Below, piece by piece: positions 48,028 to 57,088 of a stretch of DNA of 64,000 nt. Origin of the DNA: Mobilicoccus pelagius NBRC 104925. GTDB taxonomy: Bacteria; Actinomycetota; Actinomycetes; Actinomycetales; Dermatophilaceae. A model generated the notes under the pieces. The model saw only the letters and a list, made by a program, of their open reading frames with translations. It had not been told where the DNA came from and did no database searches. The stretch covers positions 62,001 to 126,000 of the forward strand of contig NZ_BAFE01000009.1 in assembly GCF_000247995.1 (NCBI RefSeq). Reading direction: 5' to 3'. Position numbers and translations under genes: made by a program. The stretch's first letter is position 1. Each line of letters opens with the position of its first letter.

Positions 48028-48723
48028 ATGGCGAAGAAGACGAAGACGAAGCGCATCCTCGCGATCACGACGAGCGCGAGCGAGTACCAGAAGAAGGGCT
48101 ACCGCACGGGCCTGTGGCTCGGCGAGCTCACCCACTTCTACGACGAGGTGACGAACGCCGGTCACGAGGTCGTCGTCGCGAGCATCGACGGTGGCGTCGT
48201 CCCGCTCGACCCCGAGAGCCTCACGCGCACGGTCCTCGCGATGGGTGGCACGAACAAGCGGTATGAGGATCGCGGGTTCATGAACATCCTCGACACCACG
48301 CCGGCCGTCGCGGACATGAACGCGAAGGACTTCGACGCGATCTACCTCACCGGTGGTCACGGCACGATGTTCGACTTCCGCCGCCCCGAGCTCGCGCGTC
48401 TCGTCGCGGACTTCTGGGAGCAGGGCAAGATCGTCTCCGCCGTCTGCCACGGGCCGGTCGGTCTGCTCGACGTCGTCGTCGACGGCAAGCCGCTCGTCAG
48501 GGGCCGCAAGCTCACGGGCTTCTCGTGGCCCGAGGAGAAGCTCGCCGGTCGCGACGACGCGGTGCCGTTCAACCTCTCCCAGGCGCTCAAGGACAAGGGC
48601 GCGAAGTACAAGAAGCCGATGCGTCCGATGGCGAAGAACGTCGTCGCCGACGGTCGTCTCATCACGGGCCAGAACCCGATGAGCGCGAAGGCCGTCGCGA
48701 AGGCCCTGCTCAAGGCTCTCTGA
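48028..48723 (+). CDS. DJ-1/PfpI family protein (Hsp31-like)
   Basis: A 231-residue class I glutamine amidotransferase-like protein. The nucleophile elbow is SAVCHGPVGLL with C140 followed by H141, and IYLTGGHGTMFDF precedes it; this pattern and the length fit the Hsp31/glyoxalase III group that repairs or detoxifies methylglyoxal damage. The N-terminal MAKKTKTK is basic. ATG 48028 has AAGGATCC close upstream. No partner gene is evident. The family assignment is firm; the reaction is inferred. Confidence 0.9.
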   Translation: MAKKTKTKRILAITTSASEYQKKGYRTGLWLGELTHFYDEVTNAGHEVVVASIDGGVVPLDPESLTRTVLAMGGTNKRYEDRGFMNILDTTPAVADMNAKDFDAIYLTGGHGTMFDFRRPELARLVADFWEQGKIVSAVCHGPVGLLDVVVDGKPLVRGRKLTGFSWPEEKLAGRDDAVPFNLSQALKDKGAKYKKPMRPMAKNVVADGRLITGQNPMSAKAVAKALLKAL

Positions 48724-48755
48724 CGGACTCCGCCGGGACGCGTCCCCGTCGGCAC

Positions 48756-48800
48756 ACGACCGCGGCACCCCCTCCTCGTCGAGGCGGGTGCCGCGGTCGT
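48756..48800 (+). terminator. Terminator after DJ-1 gene
   Basis: A perfect 15-bp stem (48756-48770 ACGACCGCGGCACCC with 48786-48800) and a 15-base loop, 33 bases after the stop codon and before the dinG promoter. Confidence 0.75.
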
Positions 48801-48882
48801 CGCGTCTCCCCACGCGGGGCGGTCACGAGCCGTACCCGACGGGCGCTGTGGACGACCGTCACGGGCGCTCCGGGGCAGGCAC

Positions 48883-48888
48883 TAGCCT
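48883..48888 (+). promoter_or_regulatory. -10 box of dinG, leaderless
   Basis: TAGCCT ends six bases before GTG 48895. A GTG at 48889 touches the box directly and is too close to be the transcript start, which decides for 48895. Confidence 0.5.
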
Positions 48889-48894
48889 GTGCGG

Positions 48895-51171
48895 GTGCGT
48901 GGAGCCCGGGTCGATGAACTGCTCGCCGCGGCCGTGAAGGCGGTCGGCGGCACCGAACGTCCTGGTCAGAAGCGCATGGCGCTCGCCGTCGAGGATGCCG
49001 TCGCCGCGCAGGAACACCTGCTCGTCCAGGCAGGGACGGGCACGGGCAAGTCGCTCGCCTACCTCGTGCCCGCCGTCGCCGACGCGGTCGACACCGGCAC
49101 CCCCGCGATCATCGCGACCGCCACCCTCGCCCTGCAGGCGCAGATCGTCGATCGTGACATGCCGCGCGTCGCGAACGCCCTCGCCCCGCTGCTGGGTCGG
49201 CGTCCGAACTACGTCCTCGTCAAGGGGCGACGCAACTACGTCTGTCTCCACAAGCTCGCCGGAGGGTTCCCCGATGACGACGGCGCGCTGTTCTCGGCCG
49301 CGTCGCTCGCCCCGGCATCGGCCCCCGACGACGACGCGCGCGGCGAGGCCGGGCCCTCCCGCCTCGGAGCCGAGGTCCTGCGGCTGCGCGAGTGGGCCGA
49401 GGGCACCGAGTCCGGTGACCGCGACGAACTCGTCCCCGGCGTCTCCGAGCGGGCGTGGCGGCAGGTCTCCGTCGCGGCGCGCGAGTGCCTCGGCACGAAG
49501 TGCCCCATGCGCGAGGAGTGCTTCGTCGAACGCTCCCGCGAGGCCGCCAAGGACGCCGACGTCGTCGTCACCAACCACAGCTTCATGGCGATCGACGCCT
49601 TCGAGGGCCGGGCGATGCTGCCGGAGCACCACCTCCTCGTCATCGACGAGGCCCACGAACTCGTCGACCGCGTCACCGCCACCGTCACCGACGAGCTCTC
49701 GCCCGGCATGGTGACGACCGCCGCCCGCAAGGCCGCGAAGTACACGGGCACCGACGACCTCGTCGGCGCGGGAGAGGTGTTCGCCCAGGCGCTGCAGCCC
49801 CTGCCCGAGGGGCGGCTCACGAGCCTGACGGACTCGCTCGCCGACGCGCTGTCGATGCTGCGCACCGACGCCCGCAACGTGCAGAGCGGAATGAAGGCCG
49901 AGTCCAAGGGCGTCGACGACGCCGACGGTGCCCGGTCGGTCGCCAAGGCCGCCGTCGACGAACTCGTCGACGTCGTCGACCGACTCCTCGAGGAGCGCGC
50001 GCTCGATGTCGCGTGGGTCTCCCAGAATCCCCAGCGCGGACCCGTGCTGCGCGTCGCGCCGATGAGCGTCGCGATGGACCTCCGCGAGAAGCTCTTCACC
50101 GAGCGCACCGTCGTCCTCACCTCGGCGACGATCGAGCTCGGCGGCACGTTCGACGCCGTCGCCAGCACGCTGGGTCTGCGAGGTGAGGGCGCACCCGACT
50201 GGCAGGGCCTCGACGTGGGGAGCCCGTTCGACTACCCCAAGCAGGGCATCGCCTATGTCGCGGCCAACCTGCCCGCACCCGGCCGCGACGGGCCGAGCCC
50301 GCAGATGTTCGACGAGCTCGAGGCGCTCGTTCGTGCCGCCGGTGGCCGCACGCTCGGGTTGTTCTCCTCGATGCGCGCCGCGCAGGCCGCGACCGAGGAG
50401 ATGCGCGCGAGGATCGGTGGAGAGATGACGATCCTCTGCCAGGGCGAGGACCAGATCACCACCCTCGTGCGGGAGTTCGCCTCCGACGCGAAGACGTGTC
50501 TCTTCGGCACGCTCACGCTCTGGCAGGGCGTCGACGTGCCAGGCCCTGCCTGTCAGCTCGTCGTCATCGACCGCATCCCCTTCCCGCGCCCCGACGACCC
50601 GCTCGCCTCGGCCCGCACGCAGGAGATCGGACGACGCGGCGGCAACGGGTTCATGGCCGTCTCCGCGACGCACGCCGCGCTCCGACTCGCGCAGGGCGCC
50701 GGTCGTCTCATCCGTCGCTCCGACGACCGTGGCGTCGTCGCGTTCCTCGACTCCCGCATGATCACCGCCCGCTACGCCGGCTTCCTCCAATGGTCGATCC
50801 CGCCCTTCTGGCCGACGACGAACAAGGCCGTCGTGCTCGAGGCGTTGCGTCGGCTCGACGAGTCCGCCGCGCCCGTCGTCCCCGTCGCGCCGCCACCGTC
50901 GCGCGGCGTCGTCGCGGGGGAGAACGAGCACCCGCCCCCGAGCGCGAAGGCCTCCCCCGTCACGGAGAAGGTGAGCGACGCGGTCACCACAGGGGCGCCC
51001 GCCGTCCAGGAGGAACGCACCGCCGTCACCGGCGGACATGCGTGGACCCGGGAGGACGACGAGGAGCTCAAGGACGGCCGCGACCTCGGCCTCTCGGCCG
51101 AGGAGCTCGCCGAGCACCTCGAGATCCCCCTCGAGTCCGTCGAGGCGCGGCTCACGCTTCTGCGGCTGTGA
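48895..51171 (+). CDS. dinG: ATP-dependent helicase, DinG/XPD family
   Basis: A 758-residue superfamily 2 helicase. Walker A AGTGTGKS is at 46-53; the iron-sulphur cysteines are in RNYVCLHKL and CLGTKCPMREECF; the DEAH box is IDEAHEL near 250; motif VI is QGAGRLIRRSDDRG. XPD-like helicases unwind 5'-3' and act in repair and at R-loops. After about residue 660 a Pro/Ala-rich linker leads to a C-terminal HAWTREDDEELKDGRDLGLS segment like a SANT/Myb or sigma-type helix-turn-helix. No LexA box was found upstream, unlike E. coli dinG. In-frame GTG 48889 is an alternative start. Confidence 0.93.
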   Translation: MRGARVDELLAAAVKAVGGTERPGQKRMALAVEDAVAAQEHLLVQAGTGTGKSLAYLVPAVADAVDTGTPAIIATATLALQAQIVDRDMPRVANALAPLLGRRPNYVLVKGRRNYVCLHKLAGGFPDDDGALFSAASLAPASAPDDDARGEAGPSRLGAEVLRLREWAEGTESGDRDELVPGVSERAWRQVSVAARECLGTKCPMREECFVERSREAAKDADVVVTNHSFMAIDAFEGRAMLPEHHLLVIDEAHELVDRVTATVTDELSPGMVTTAARKAAKYTGTDDLVGAGEVFAQALQPLPEGRLTSLTDSLADALSMLRTDARNVQSGMKAESKGVDDADGARSVAKAAVDELVDVVDRLLEERALDVAWVSQNPQRGPVLRVAPMSVAMDLREKLFTERTVVLTSATIELGGTFDAVASTLGLRGEGAPDWQGLDVGSPFDYPKQGIAYVAANLPAPGRDGPSPQMFDELEALVRAAGGRTLGLFSSMRAAQAATEEMRARIGGEMTILCQGEDQITTLVREFASDAKTCLFGTLTLWQGVDVPGPACQLVVIDRIPFPRPDDPLASARTQEIGRRGGNGFMAVSATHAALRLAQGAGRLIRRSDDRGVVAFLDSRMITARYAGFLQWSIPPFWPTTNKAVVLEALRRLDESAAPVVPVAPPPSRGVVAGENEHPPPSAKASPVTEKVSDAVTTGAPAVQEERTAVTGGHAWTREDDEELKDGRDLGLSAEELAEHLEIPLESVEARLTLLRL

Positions 51172-51283
51172 CGACGGGGAGGCACGAGCAGGGCGGGTAC
51201 CACTGCCGCGAACGACCGAGGGGGACCGACGGCGTCGCCGAGCAGGTGGGCGGGTTGTCGGTCGTCTCTGACATCCTGAGCGC

Positions 51284-52282
51284 GTGAGCACGGACGACCG
51301 ACCGAAGGCCACCCCCGGCGGAGGGGTGCCGCCCCTCGTGCTCGTGAGCGGGCCCCAGCAGATCCTCGCCGAGCGCGCGATCACCTCGACACTGGACGCG
51401 CTGCGATCCCTGGCGCCCGACGTCGAGTACATCCGCGTCGACATGGAGACCTACGAGCCCGGTCAGATCGGGATGCAGTGTGCACCCTCGTTGTTCGGCG
51501 GCGACAAGTGCGTCGTCGTCCGTGGCGCCGAGCAGGCCGGGGACGACGCCCAGGCCGACCTTCTCGCCCAGATCGAACGCCCTGAACCCGGAGTGACCCT
51601 CGTCGTGGCCCACGCCGGCGGCAACCGCGGCAAGCGGGTCGTCGACGCGATGAAGAAGAACCGGGCCCGCGTCATCGAGGCCCCCGCGATCAAGACCGAC
51701 AAGGACAAGAACGACTTCGCCGTCAACGAGTTTCGCCGCAACCGTCGCAAGGCCACCCCGGAGGCGGTGCGGGCGCTCGTCGAGGCCGTCGGCAAGGACG
51801 TCCGCGAACTCGCGTCCGCCTGCAAGCAACTCATCGACGACACGACCGGCCTCATCGACGAGCGGGTCGTCGCCACCTACCACGGGGGCAAGGTGGAGGC
51901 CACGGGGTTCCGTGTCGCCGACGCGGCCGTCGCCGGCAACGCGGCGGAGGCCCTGCGACTCCTCCGCCACGCGCTCGCGAGCGGCGTCGACCCCGTGCCG
52001 ATCGTCGCCGTCCTCGCCGTGCAGCTGCGTCAGCTCGTCAAGGTCGCCGGGGCGGGTCGGGCGAGCTCGAACTCACTCGCGAAGACCCTCGGCATGGCGC
52101 CGTGGCAGATCGACCGGGCGCGACGCGCGCTCAACGGCTGGGACGTCGAGGCGCTCGGCCGGTGCATCCAGGCCGTCGCCGCCGCCGACGAGGCAGTCAA
52201 GGGCGGCGGGCGCGACCCCGTCTACGCCGTCGAGAAGGCGGTCCTCACGATCTGCGCGGAACGCTCGGGACGACACCGCTGA
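51284..52282 (+). CDS. holA: DNA polymerase III delta subunit
   Basis: A 332-residue clamp-loader subunit. The N-terminal VLVSGPQQILAERAITSTLDAL and SLFGGDKCVVVRGAE, a degenerate ATPase domain without a working P-loop, and the C-terminal ILAVQLRQLVKVAGAGR plus MAPWQIDRARRAL collar are typical of HolA. The GTG at 51284 has no clear Shine-Dalgarno. In many actinobacteria holA follows comEC and precedes rpsT; here holA-rpsT is kept but comEA-comEC lies downstream. Confidence 0.92.
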   Translation: MSTDDRPKATPGGGVPPLVLVSGPQQILAERAITSTLDALRSLAPDVEYIRVDMETYEPGQIGMQCAPSLFGGDKCVVVRGAEQAGDDAQADLLAQIERPEPGVTLVVAHAGGNRGKRVVDAMKKNRARVIEAPAIKTDKDKNDFAVNEFRRNRRKATPEAVRALVEAVGKDVRELASACKQLIDDTTGLIDERVVATYHGGKVEATGFRVADAAVAGNAAEALRLLRHALASGVDPVPIVAVLAVQLRQLVKVAGAGRASSNSLAKTLGMAPWQIDRARRALNGWDVEALGRCIQAVAAADEAVKGGGRDPVYAVEKAVLTICAERSGRHR

Positions 52283-52345
52283 TCCGCCGACCGCTCCCTC
52301 GACCGCTCCGTCGAGGGCGGACTGCATCGCCGACGTCGCTCCTGT

Positions 52346-52374
52346 TTGGGCGGGGGAGTCGTGGCTGGTAGCGT
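52346..52374 (+). promoter_or_regulatory. Promoter of rpsT
   Basis: TTGGGC (52346-52351) and TAGCGT (52369-52374) are 17 bases apart. Transcription from here gives a leader of about 130 bases before rpsT. Confidence 0.5.
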
Positions 52375-52433
52375 GGTCTCTCGCGTGTGCGCCCAGGTCG
52401 TGCGCCGACACGCACTGTGCAGTCCACCTTTGG

Positions 52434-52454
52434 CCGGAGCCCGACCAGCTCCGG
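52434..52454 (+). promoter_or_regulatory. Leader hairpin of rpsT
   Basis: CCGGAGC (52434-52440) pairs with GCTCCGG (52448-52454) around a 7-base loop in the rpsT leader. A site for S20 feedback on its own mRNA is possible but unproven. Confidence 0.35.
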
Positions 52455-52509
52455 AGGTGAGGGTGGGCCTGTCCTCCTGACAGCCAAACGACCGGAAACG
52501 AGAGTCACC

Positions 52510-52770
52510 ATGGCGAACATCAAGTCCCAGATCAAGCGGATCAAGACGAACACCAAGCGCACCGAGCGCAACAAGGCGTACAAGTCCGAGCTCCGCACGT
52601 GGATCCGTCACTTCCGCGAGACCGCCGCCGCCGGCAACAAGGAAGAGGCCGCGAAGGCGCTGCAGGTCGCGAGCCGCAAGCTCGACAAGGCCGTGAGCAA
52701 GGGCGTCATCCACAAGAACCAGGCCGCGAACAAGAAGTCCGCGATGGCCAAGACGCTCAACGCGCTCTGA
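52510..52770 (+). CDS. rpsT: Ribosomal protein S20
   Basis: An 86-residue basic protein of the 30S subunit, full length. [27 protein letters not shown] is split here as [14 protein letters not shown] and [15 protein letters not shown]; the C-terminal [20 protein letters not shown] is the family signature. The Shine-Dalgarno is weak (GAAACGAGAG). It has its own promoter and a strong terminator with a TTCG loop. Confidence 0.97.
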   Translation: MANIKSQIKRIKTNTKRTERNKAYKSELRTWIRHFRETAAAGNKEEAAKALQVASRKLDKAVSKGVIHKNQAANKKSAMAKTLNAL

Positions 52771-52812
52771 GTCGACCACGCGTCGACGAGACGTTCGTGA
52801 GCCTCGGCTCAC

Positions 52813-52850
52813 ACGAGGCGGGCCATCCCTTCGGGGGTGGCCCGCCTCGT
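52813..52850 (+). terminator. Terminator after rpsT with TTCG tetraloop
   Basis: A 17-bp stem with one G-U pair (52813-52829 with 52834-52850) is capped by TTCG, the extra-stable UUCG loop in RNA, and is followed by TCGTATG. Confidence 0.8.
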
Positions 52851-53014
52851 TCGTATGGGCGCCTCGTCCGGACGCGTCCGCGGAGGAAGCGGCGCGGAGG
52901 GGCTGTCGGCGGGCTGGGTTAGGCTGAAACGCCAGCCCGAACACGCGAGGGTCGATCGCCGCTCCGACCGGCGGGTGCGTCGCCCCGATGCAGACCCGAG
53001 GATCGAAGGACGCG

Positions 53015-56005
53015 ATGAACGACACCCCCTACCGGTACGACCCCGCCCTGGCCGAGCAGATCGAGCTCTCCTGGCAGGACCGGTGGGCCGAGGAGGGCAC
53101 GTTCCGGGCTCCCAACCCTTCCGGCCCGTGGGCCGACCCGAAGGGCGTGGCCGGGCGCGAGAAGCTGCTCGTCCTCGACATGTTCCCCTACCCGAGCGGC
53201 GCGGGCCTGCACGTCGGCCACCCGCTCGGCTACATCGCGACCGACGTGTGGGCGCGGTTCCACCGGATGACCGGCAAGAACGTGCTCCACTGCCTCGGCT
53301 ACGACGCGTTCGGTCTGCCCGCGGAGCAGTACGCCGTGCAGACCGGGCAGCACCCGCGCACGACGACCGAGGCGAACATGGTGACGATGAAGCGTCAGCT
53401 CCGTCGCCTGGGCCTCGGTCACGACGACCGGCGCGCGATCGCAACGATCGACCCGGAGTACTACCGCTGGACGCAGTGGATCTTCCTGCAGATCTACAAC
53501 GCCTGGTACGACGCCGACGCGGTGCGGGCCGACGGCGGCCGCGGCAAGGCCCGCCCGATCGATGAGCTCATCGCCGAGCTGGACTCGGGCGAGCGGCAGC
53601 TCGACGGCGAGTTCGCGGGCCGCGCGTGGTCCGACCTGGCCGCGGCCGAGCGGCACACCTATCTCGACACCCGGCGCCTCGCGTACACCTCCGAGGCGCC
53701 CGTCAACTGGTGCCCCGGCCTCGGCACGGTGCTCTCCAACGAGGAGGTCACCAACGAGGGCCGCTCCGAGCGGGGCAACTACCCCGTCTTCCGCGCCAAC
53801 CTGCGCCAGTGGATGATGCGCATCACCGCGTACGCCGACCGGCTCGCCGACGACCTCGACCGCGTCGACTGGCCCGACAAGGTCAAGCACATGCAGCGCA
53901 ACTGGATCGGTCGCAGCCAGGGCGCCAAGGTGGACTTCGCCGTCGCCGAGCGCGGTGCCACCGCCGGGCCGGATGCGCAGCCGCGTGCCGGTGTCGACCC
54001 CATCACCGTCTTCACGACGCGTCCCGACACCCTCTTCGGCGCGACGTTCATGGTCCTCGCCCCCGAGCACCCGCTCGTCGACGAGCTCGTCGCCGACGCC
54101 TGGCCCACCGACGTGCCCGCCGCCTGGCGCGGCACCGACATCGACGGCAGCCCCGTGCAGGCAGACTCGCCGCGGGAGGCCGTCGAGGCCTACCGCCGGG
54201 CGGCCGCGCGCAAGTCCGACGTCGAGCGTCAGGTCGAGGACAAGACGAAGACCGGCGTGTTCACCGGAGGATTCGGCATCAACCCCGTCACGGGCGAGGC
54301 GATCCCCGTGTTCGTCGCCGACTACGTCCTCATGGGATACGGCACCGGCGCGATCATGGCCGTCCCCGCGCACGACGAGCGTGACTACGCGTTCGCTTCG
54401 GCGTTCGGGGTGCCGATCCGCGACGTCGTCGCCCCCGCGGACGCCGACCTCGCCTCGTTCTCCCCGTCCACGTCGGCCGATGCCGGCGAGGCGTTCACCG
54501 CGGGGGGAGTGGCCGTCAACTCCGCCGACGACGAGGTGAGTCTCGACGGTCTCGGCCTCGACGAGGCCAAGGCGCGCATGATCGCGTGGCTGGACGAGAA
54601 GGGCGTCGGGGAGGGCACGGTCAACTACCGTCTCCGCGACTGGCTGTTCAGCCGCCAGCGGTACTGGGGCGAGCCGTTCCCCATCGTCTTCGACGAGGAC
54701 GGACTCGCCCACGCCCTGCCCGACTCGGCGTTGCCGGTCGCGCTGCCCGACGTGCCCGACTACAGCCCCAAGACGTTCGACCCCGACGACGCCGACAGCC
54801 GCCCGGAACCGCCGCTGTCGCGCGTTCCCGAGTGGGTCGAGGTCGAGCTCGACCTGGGCGACGGCGTCAAGAAGTACCGCCGTGAGACGAACACGATGCC
54901 CAACTGGGCCGGCTCGTGCTGGTACTACCTGCGCTACCTCGACCCCGCCAACCACGACGCCCTCGTCGACCCCGTCGTCGAGGAGTACTGGATGGGCCCG
55001 CGCGAGTCCACCGTCGCAGGTGCGCCTGCGGGTGCGAAGGACCCGGGCGGCGTCGACCTCTACGTCGGCGGCGTCGAGCACGCCGTGCTCCACCTGCTCT
55101 ACGCCCGCTTCTGGCACAAGGTGCTGTTCGACCTCGGCCACGTGAGCAGTGAGGAGCCCTTCCGCCGCTACTTCAGCCAGGGCTACATCCAGGCGTACGC
55201 CTACCGTGACCACCGCGGCCAGCCCGTCCCCGCTGCCGAGGTCGAGGAGACCGTCGGCGAGAACGGCACCCCGACGTTCACGTGGCAGGGAGAGCCCGTC
55301 ACCCGTGAGTACGGCAAGATCGGCAAGTCGCTCAAGAACGTCGTCAGCCCCGACGAGATGTACGAGCAGTACGGTGCCGACACGTTCCGCGTCCACGAGA
55401 TGAGCATGGGCCCGCTCGAGCTGAGCAAACCGTGGGAGACCCGCGCCGTCGTCGGCAGCCAGCGCTTCCTGCAGCGCCTGTGGCGCAACGTCGTCGACGA
55501 GTCCACCGGTGAGTCCACCGTCACCGAGGACACCCTCGACGACGAGACGCAGCGCCTCCTGCACCGCACGATCGACGGTGTGCGCGCCGACTACGCGGGG
55601 CTGCGGTTCAACACGGCGATCTCCAAGCTCATCGAGCTCAACAACCACCTCACCAAGCTCGGCGGCACCCCGCGGGCCGCGGCCGAACCGCTCGTCCTCA
55701 TGGTCGCGCCGGTCGCTCCGCACCTCGCCGAGGAGCTGTGGCGCAAGCTCGGACACGCCGAGACCCTCACGTACGAGCCGTTCCCCGAGGCCGACCCGGC
55801 GTTGCTCGTCGAGGACACGGTCACGTGCGTCGTGCAGATCAAGGGCAAGGTCCGCGCCCGCATCGAGGTCCCGGCCGACATCAATGACGCCGACCTCGAG
55901 GCGGTCGCCCTCGCCGAGCCGCGCGTCGCCGACCTCCTCGCCGGGCAGACGGTGCGCAAGGTCATCGTGCGGGCTCCCGGGCTCGTCAACGTCGTCACGG
56001 GCTGA
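53015..56005 (+). CDS. leuS: Leucyl-tRNA synthetase
   Basis: A 996-residue class I synthetase. The HIGH motif is HVGH at 66-69 (in [15 protein letters not shown]), the editing domain follows with [20 protein letters not shown], and the KMSKS motif reads KIGKS near 768-772, a variant seen in actinobacterial LeuS (KMGKS). ATG 53015 has GAAGGA four bases upstream and is preferred over ATG 52988, which lacks a ribosome binding site. No T-box-like leader was found in the 164 bases before it. Confidence 0.97.
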   Translation: MNDTPYRYDPALAEQIELSWQDRWAEEGTFRAPNPSGPWADPKGVAGREKLLVLDMFPYPSGAGLHVGHPLGYIATDVWARFHRMTGKNVLHCLGYDAFGLPAEQYAVQTGQHPRTTTEANMVTMKRQLRRLGLGHDDRRAIATIDPEYYRWTQWIFLQIYNAWYDADAVRADGGRGKARPIDELIAELDSGERQLDGEFAGRAWSDLAAAERHTYLDTRRLAYTSEAPVNWCPGLGTVLSNEEVTNEGRSERGNYPVFRANLRQWMMRITAYADRLADDLDRVDWPDKVKHMQRNWIGRSQGAKVDFAVAERGATAGPDAQPRAGVDPITVFTTRPDTLFGATFMVLAPEHPLVDELVADAWPTDVPAAWRGTDIDGSPVQADSPREAVEAYRRAAARKSDVERQVEDKTKTGVFTGGFGINPVTGEAIPVFVADYVLMGYGTGAIMAVPAHDERDYAFASAFGVPIRDVVAPADADLASFSPSTSADAGEAFTAGGVAVNSADDEVSLDGLGLDEAKARMIAWLDEKGVGEGTVNYRLRDWLFSRQRYWGEPFPIVFDEDGLAHALPDSALPVALPDVPDYSPKTFDPDDADSRPEPPLSRVPEWVEVELDLGDGVKKYRRETNTMPNWAGSCWYYLRYLDPANHDALVDPVVEEYWMGPRESTVAGAPAGAKDPGGVDLYVGGVEHAVLHLLYARFWHKVLFDLGHVSSEEPFRRYFSQGYIQAYAYRDHRGQPVPAAEVEETVGENGTPTFTWQGEPVTREYGKIGKSLKNVVSPDEMYEQYGADTFRVHEMSMGPLELSKPWETRAVVGSQRFLQRLWRNVVDESTGESTVTEDTLDDETQRLLHRTIDGVRADYAGLRFNTAISKLIELNNHLTKLGGTPRAAAEPLVLMVAPVAPHLAEELWRKLGHAETLTYEPFPEADPALLVEDTVTCVVQIKGKVRARIEVPADINDADLEAVALAEPRVADLLAGQTVRKVIVRAPGLVNVVTG

Positions 56006-56007
56006 CG

Positions 56008-56892
56008 GTGTCCGTCGCGCTCGTCACCGACTCCACCGCCTACCTTCCGCCGGACCTCACGGCCGAGCTCGGGATCACGGTGGTGCCGCTCCACGTGTCG
56101 GTCGACGGGCGCGACCACACCGAGGGGGTCGACATCGACGATGCCGACCTCCTGCGGTCGCTCAAGCGGTCGCGGTCGCTCACGTCGTCGCGTCCGTCAC
56201 CCCAGGCGTTCCGTGAGGTGTACGAGCGGGTCGCCGCCGACGGCGCGACGCACGTCGTCTCGGCGCACCTCGCCGGTGGACTCTCGGGAACCTGCGACTC
56301 GGCGCGCCTTGCGGCCGGGGTCGTCGACGTGCCCGTCGAGGTCGTCGACTCCGGATCGATGGGGATGACCCTCGGCCACGCGGTCCTGGCAGGGGCACGC
56401 CGCGCCGTACGCGGGGCCGACGTCGAGGACGTGGCCCGCACGGTGCGACGGGTGGCGCGCGCCGGCGAGCTCATGTTCGTCGTGCACACGTTGGAACACC
56501 TGCGCCGCGGTGGGCGCATCGGCAACGCCGCGGCCCTCGTGGGGTCCGCCCTCGCCGTCCGACCCTTGCTGCGCCTCGTCGACGGGCGTATCGAACCGGT
56601 GGAGAAGGTCCGGACGACGGGGCGGGCCCTCGCGCGCCTCGTCGACCTCGCGGCGGAGGCCTGCCCGGGGGAGCGCGTCGCCGTCACGGTGCACCACCTC
56701 GCCGACGAGGTGGGTGCGCACAAGCTCGCCGCTCGCCTCGACGAACGACTCGGCGACCGGCTCGTCGAGGACACCGGCGTGCGACCGATCGGCGCGGTCG
56801 CGGCGATCCACCTCGGCCCCGGTGCGGTCGCGGTGTCGGTGAGCCCATGCGATGCGGAGGAATCGCCCGAGGACCACCCCGGGTCGACGTGA
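56008..56892 (+). CDS. DegV family fatty acid-binding protein
   Basis: A 294-residue DegV protein. VALVTDSTAYLP begins the fold, SSRPSPQAFREVYE and HLAGGLSGTCDSARLAA hold the conserved serines that bind a fatty acyl carboxylate, and VHTLEHLRRGGRIGNAAALVGSAL is the family's second signature. In firmicutes such proteins deliver fatty acids to a kinase (FakB); whether that occurs here is unknown. GTG 56008 lies two bases after the leuS stop, and degV-comEA-comEC order is common in actinobacteria. Confidence 0.93.
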   Translation: MSVALVTDSTAYLPPDLTAELGITVVPLHVSVDGRDHTEGVDIDDADLLRSLKRSRSLTSSRPSPQAFREVYERVAADGATHVVSAHLAGGLSGTCDSARLAAGVVDVPVEVVDSGSMGMTLGHAVLAGARRAVRGADVEDVARTVRRVARAGELMFVVHTLEHLRRGGRIGNAAALVGSALAVRPLLRLVDGRIEPVEKVRTTGRALARLVDLAAEACPGERVAVTVHHLADEVGAHKLAARLDERLGDRLVEDTGVRPIGAVAAIHLGPGAVAVSVSPCDAEESPEDHPGST

Positions 56893-57076
56893 ACCGCCCC
56901 GGGCCGGGCCGACATGGGCGAAGTGCAGCAGCTGCGTGAGAGGACCCCAGGCGGCGGCGGGGAGGACGTGAGCGCGGAGAAGGCCCTCCGGAGCTCGGTC
57001 GTCCACAACGTCTCGAGACCGGGTGGGCCGTCCCCAGGTGACCTCGCGACCTCTGTGGGCGAAGGGGCCGCGTTCC

Positions 57077-57082
57077 TAGCGT
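57077..57082 (+). promoter_or_regulatory. -10 box of comEA, leaderless
   Basis: TAGCGT ends six bases before the comEA ATG at 57089, with no ribosome binding site between. Confidence 0.45.
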
Positions 57083-57088
57083 GGCCGC

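Noticed and set aside
52851-53014. T-box leader before leuS
   Set aside because: No T-box sequence or specifier-loop-like structure is seen in the short gap.
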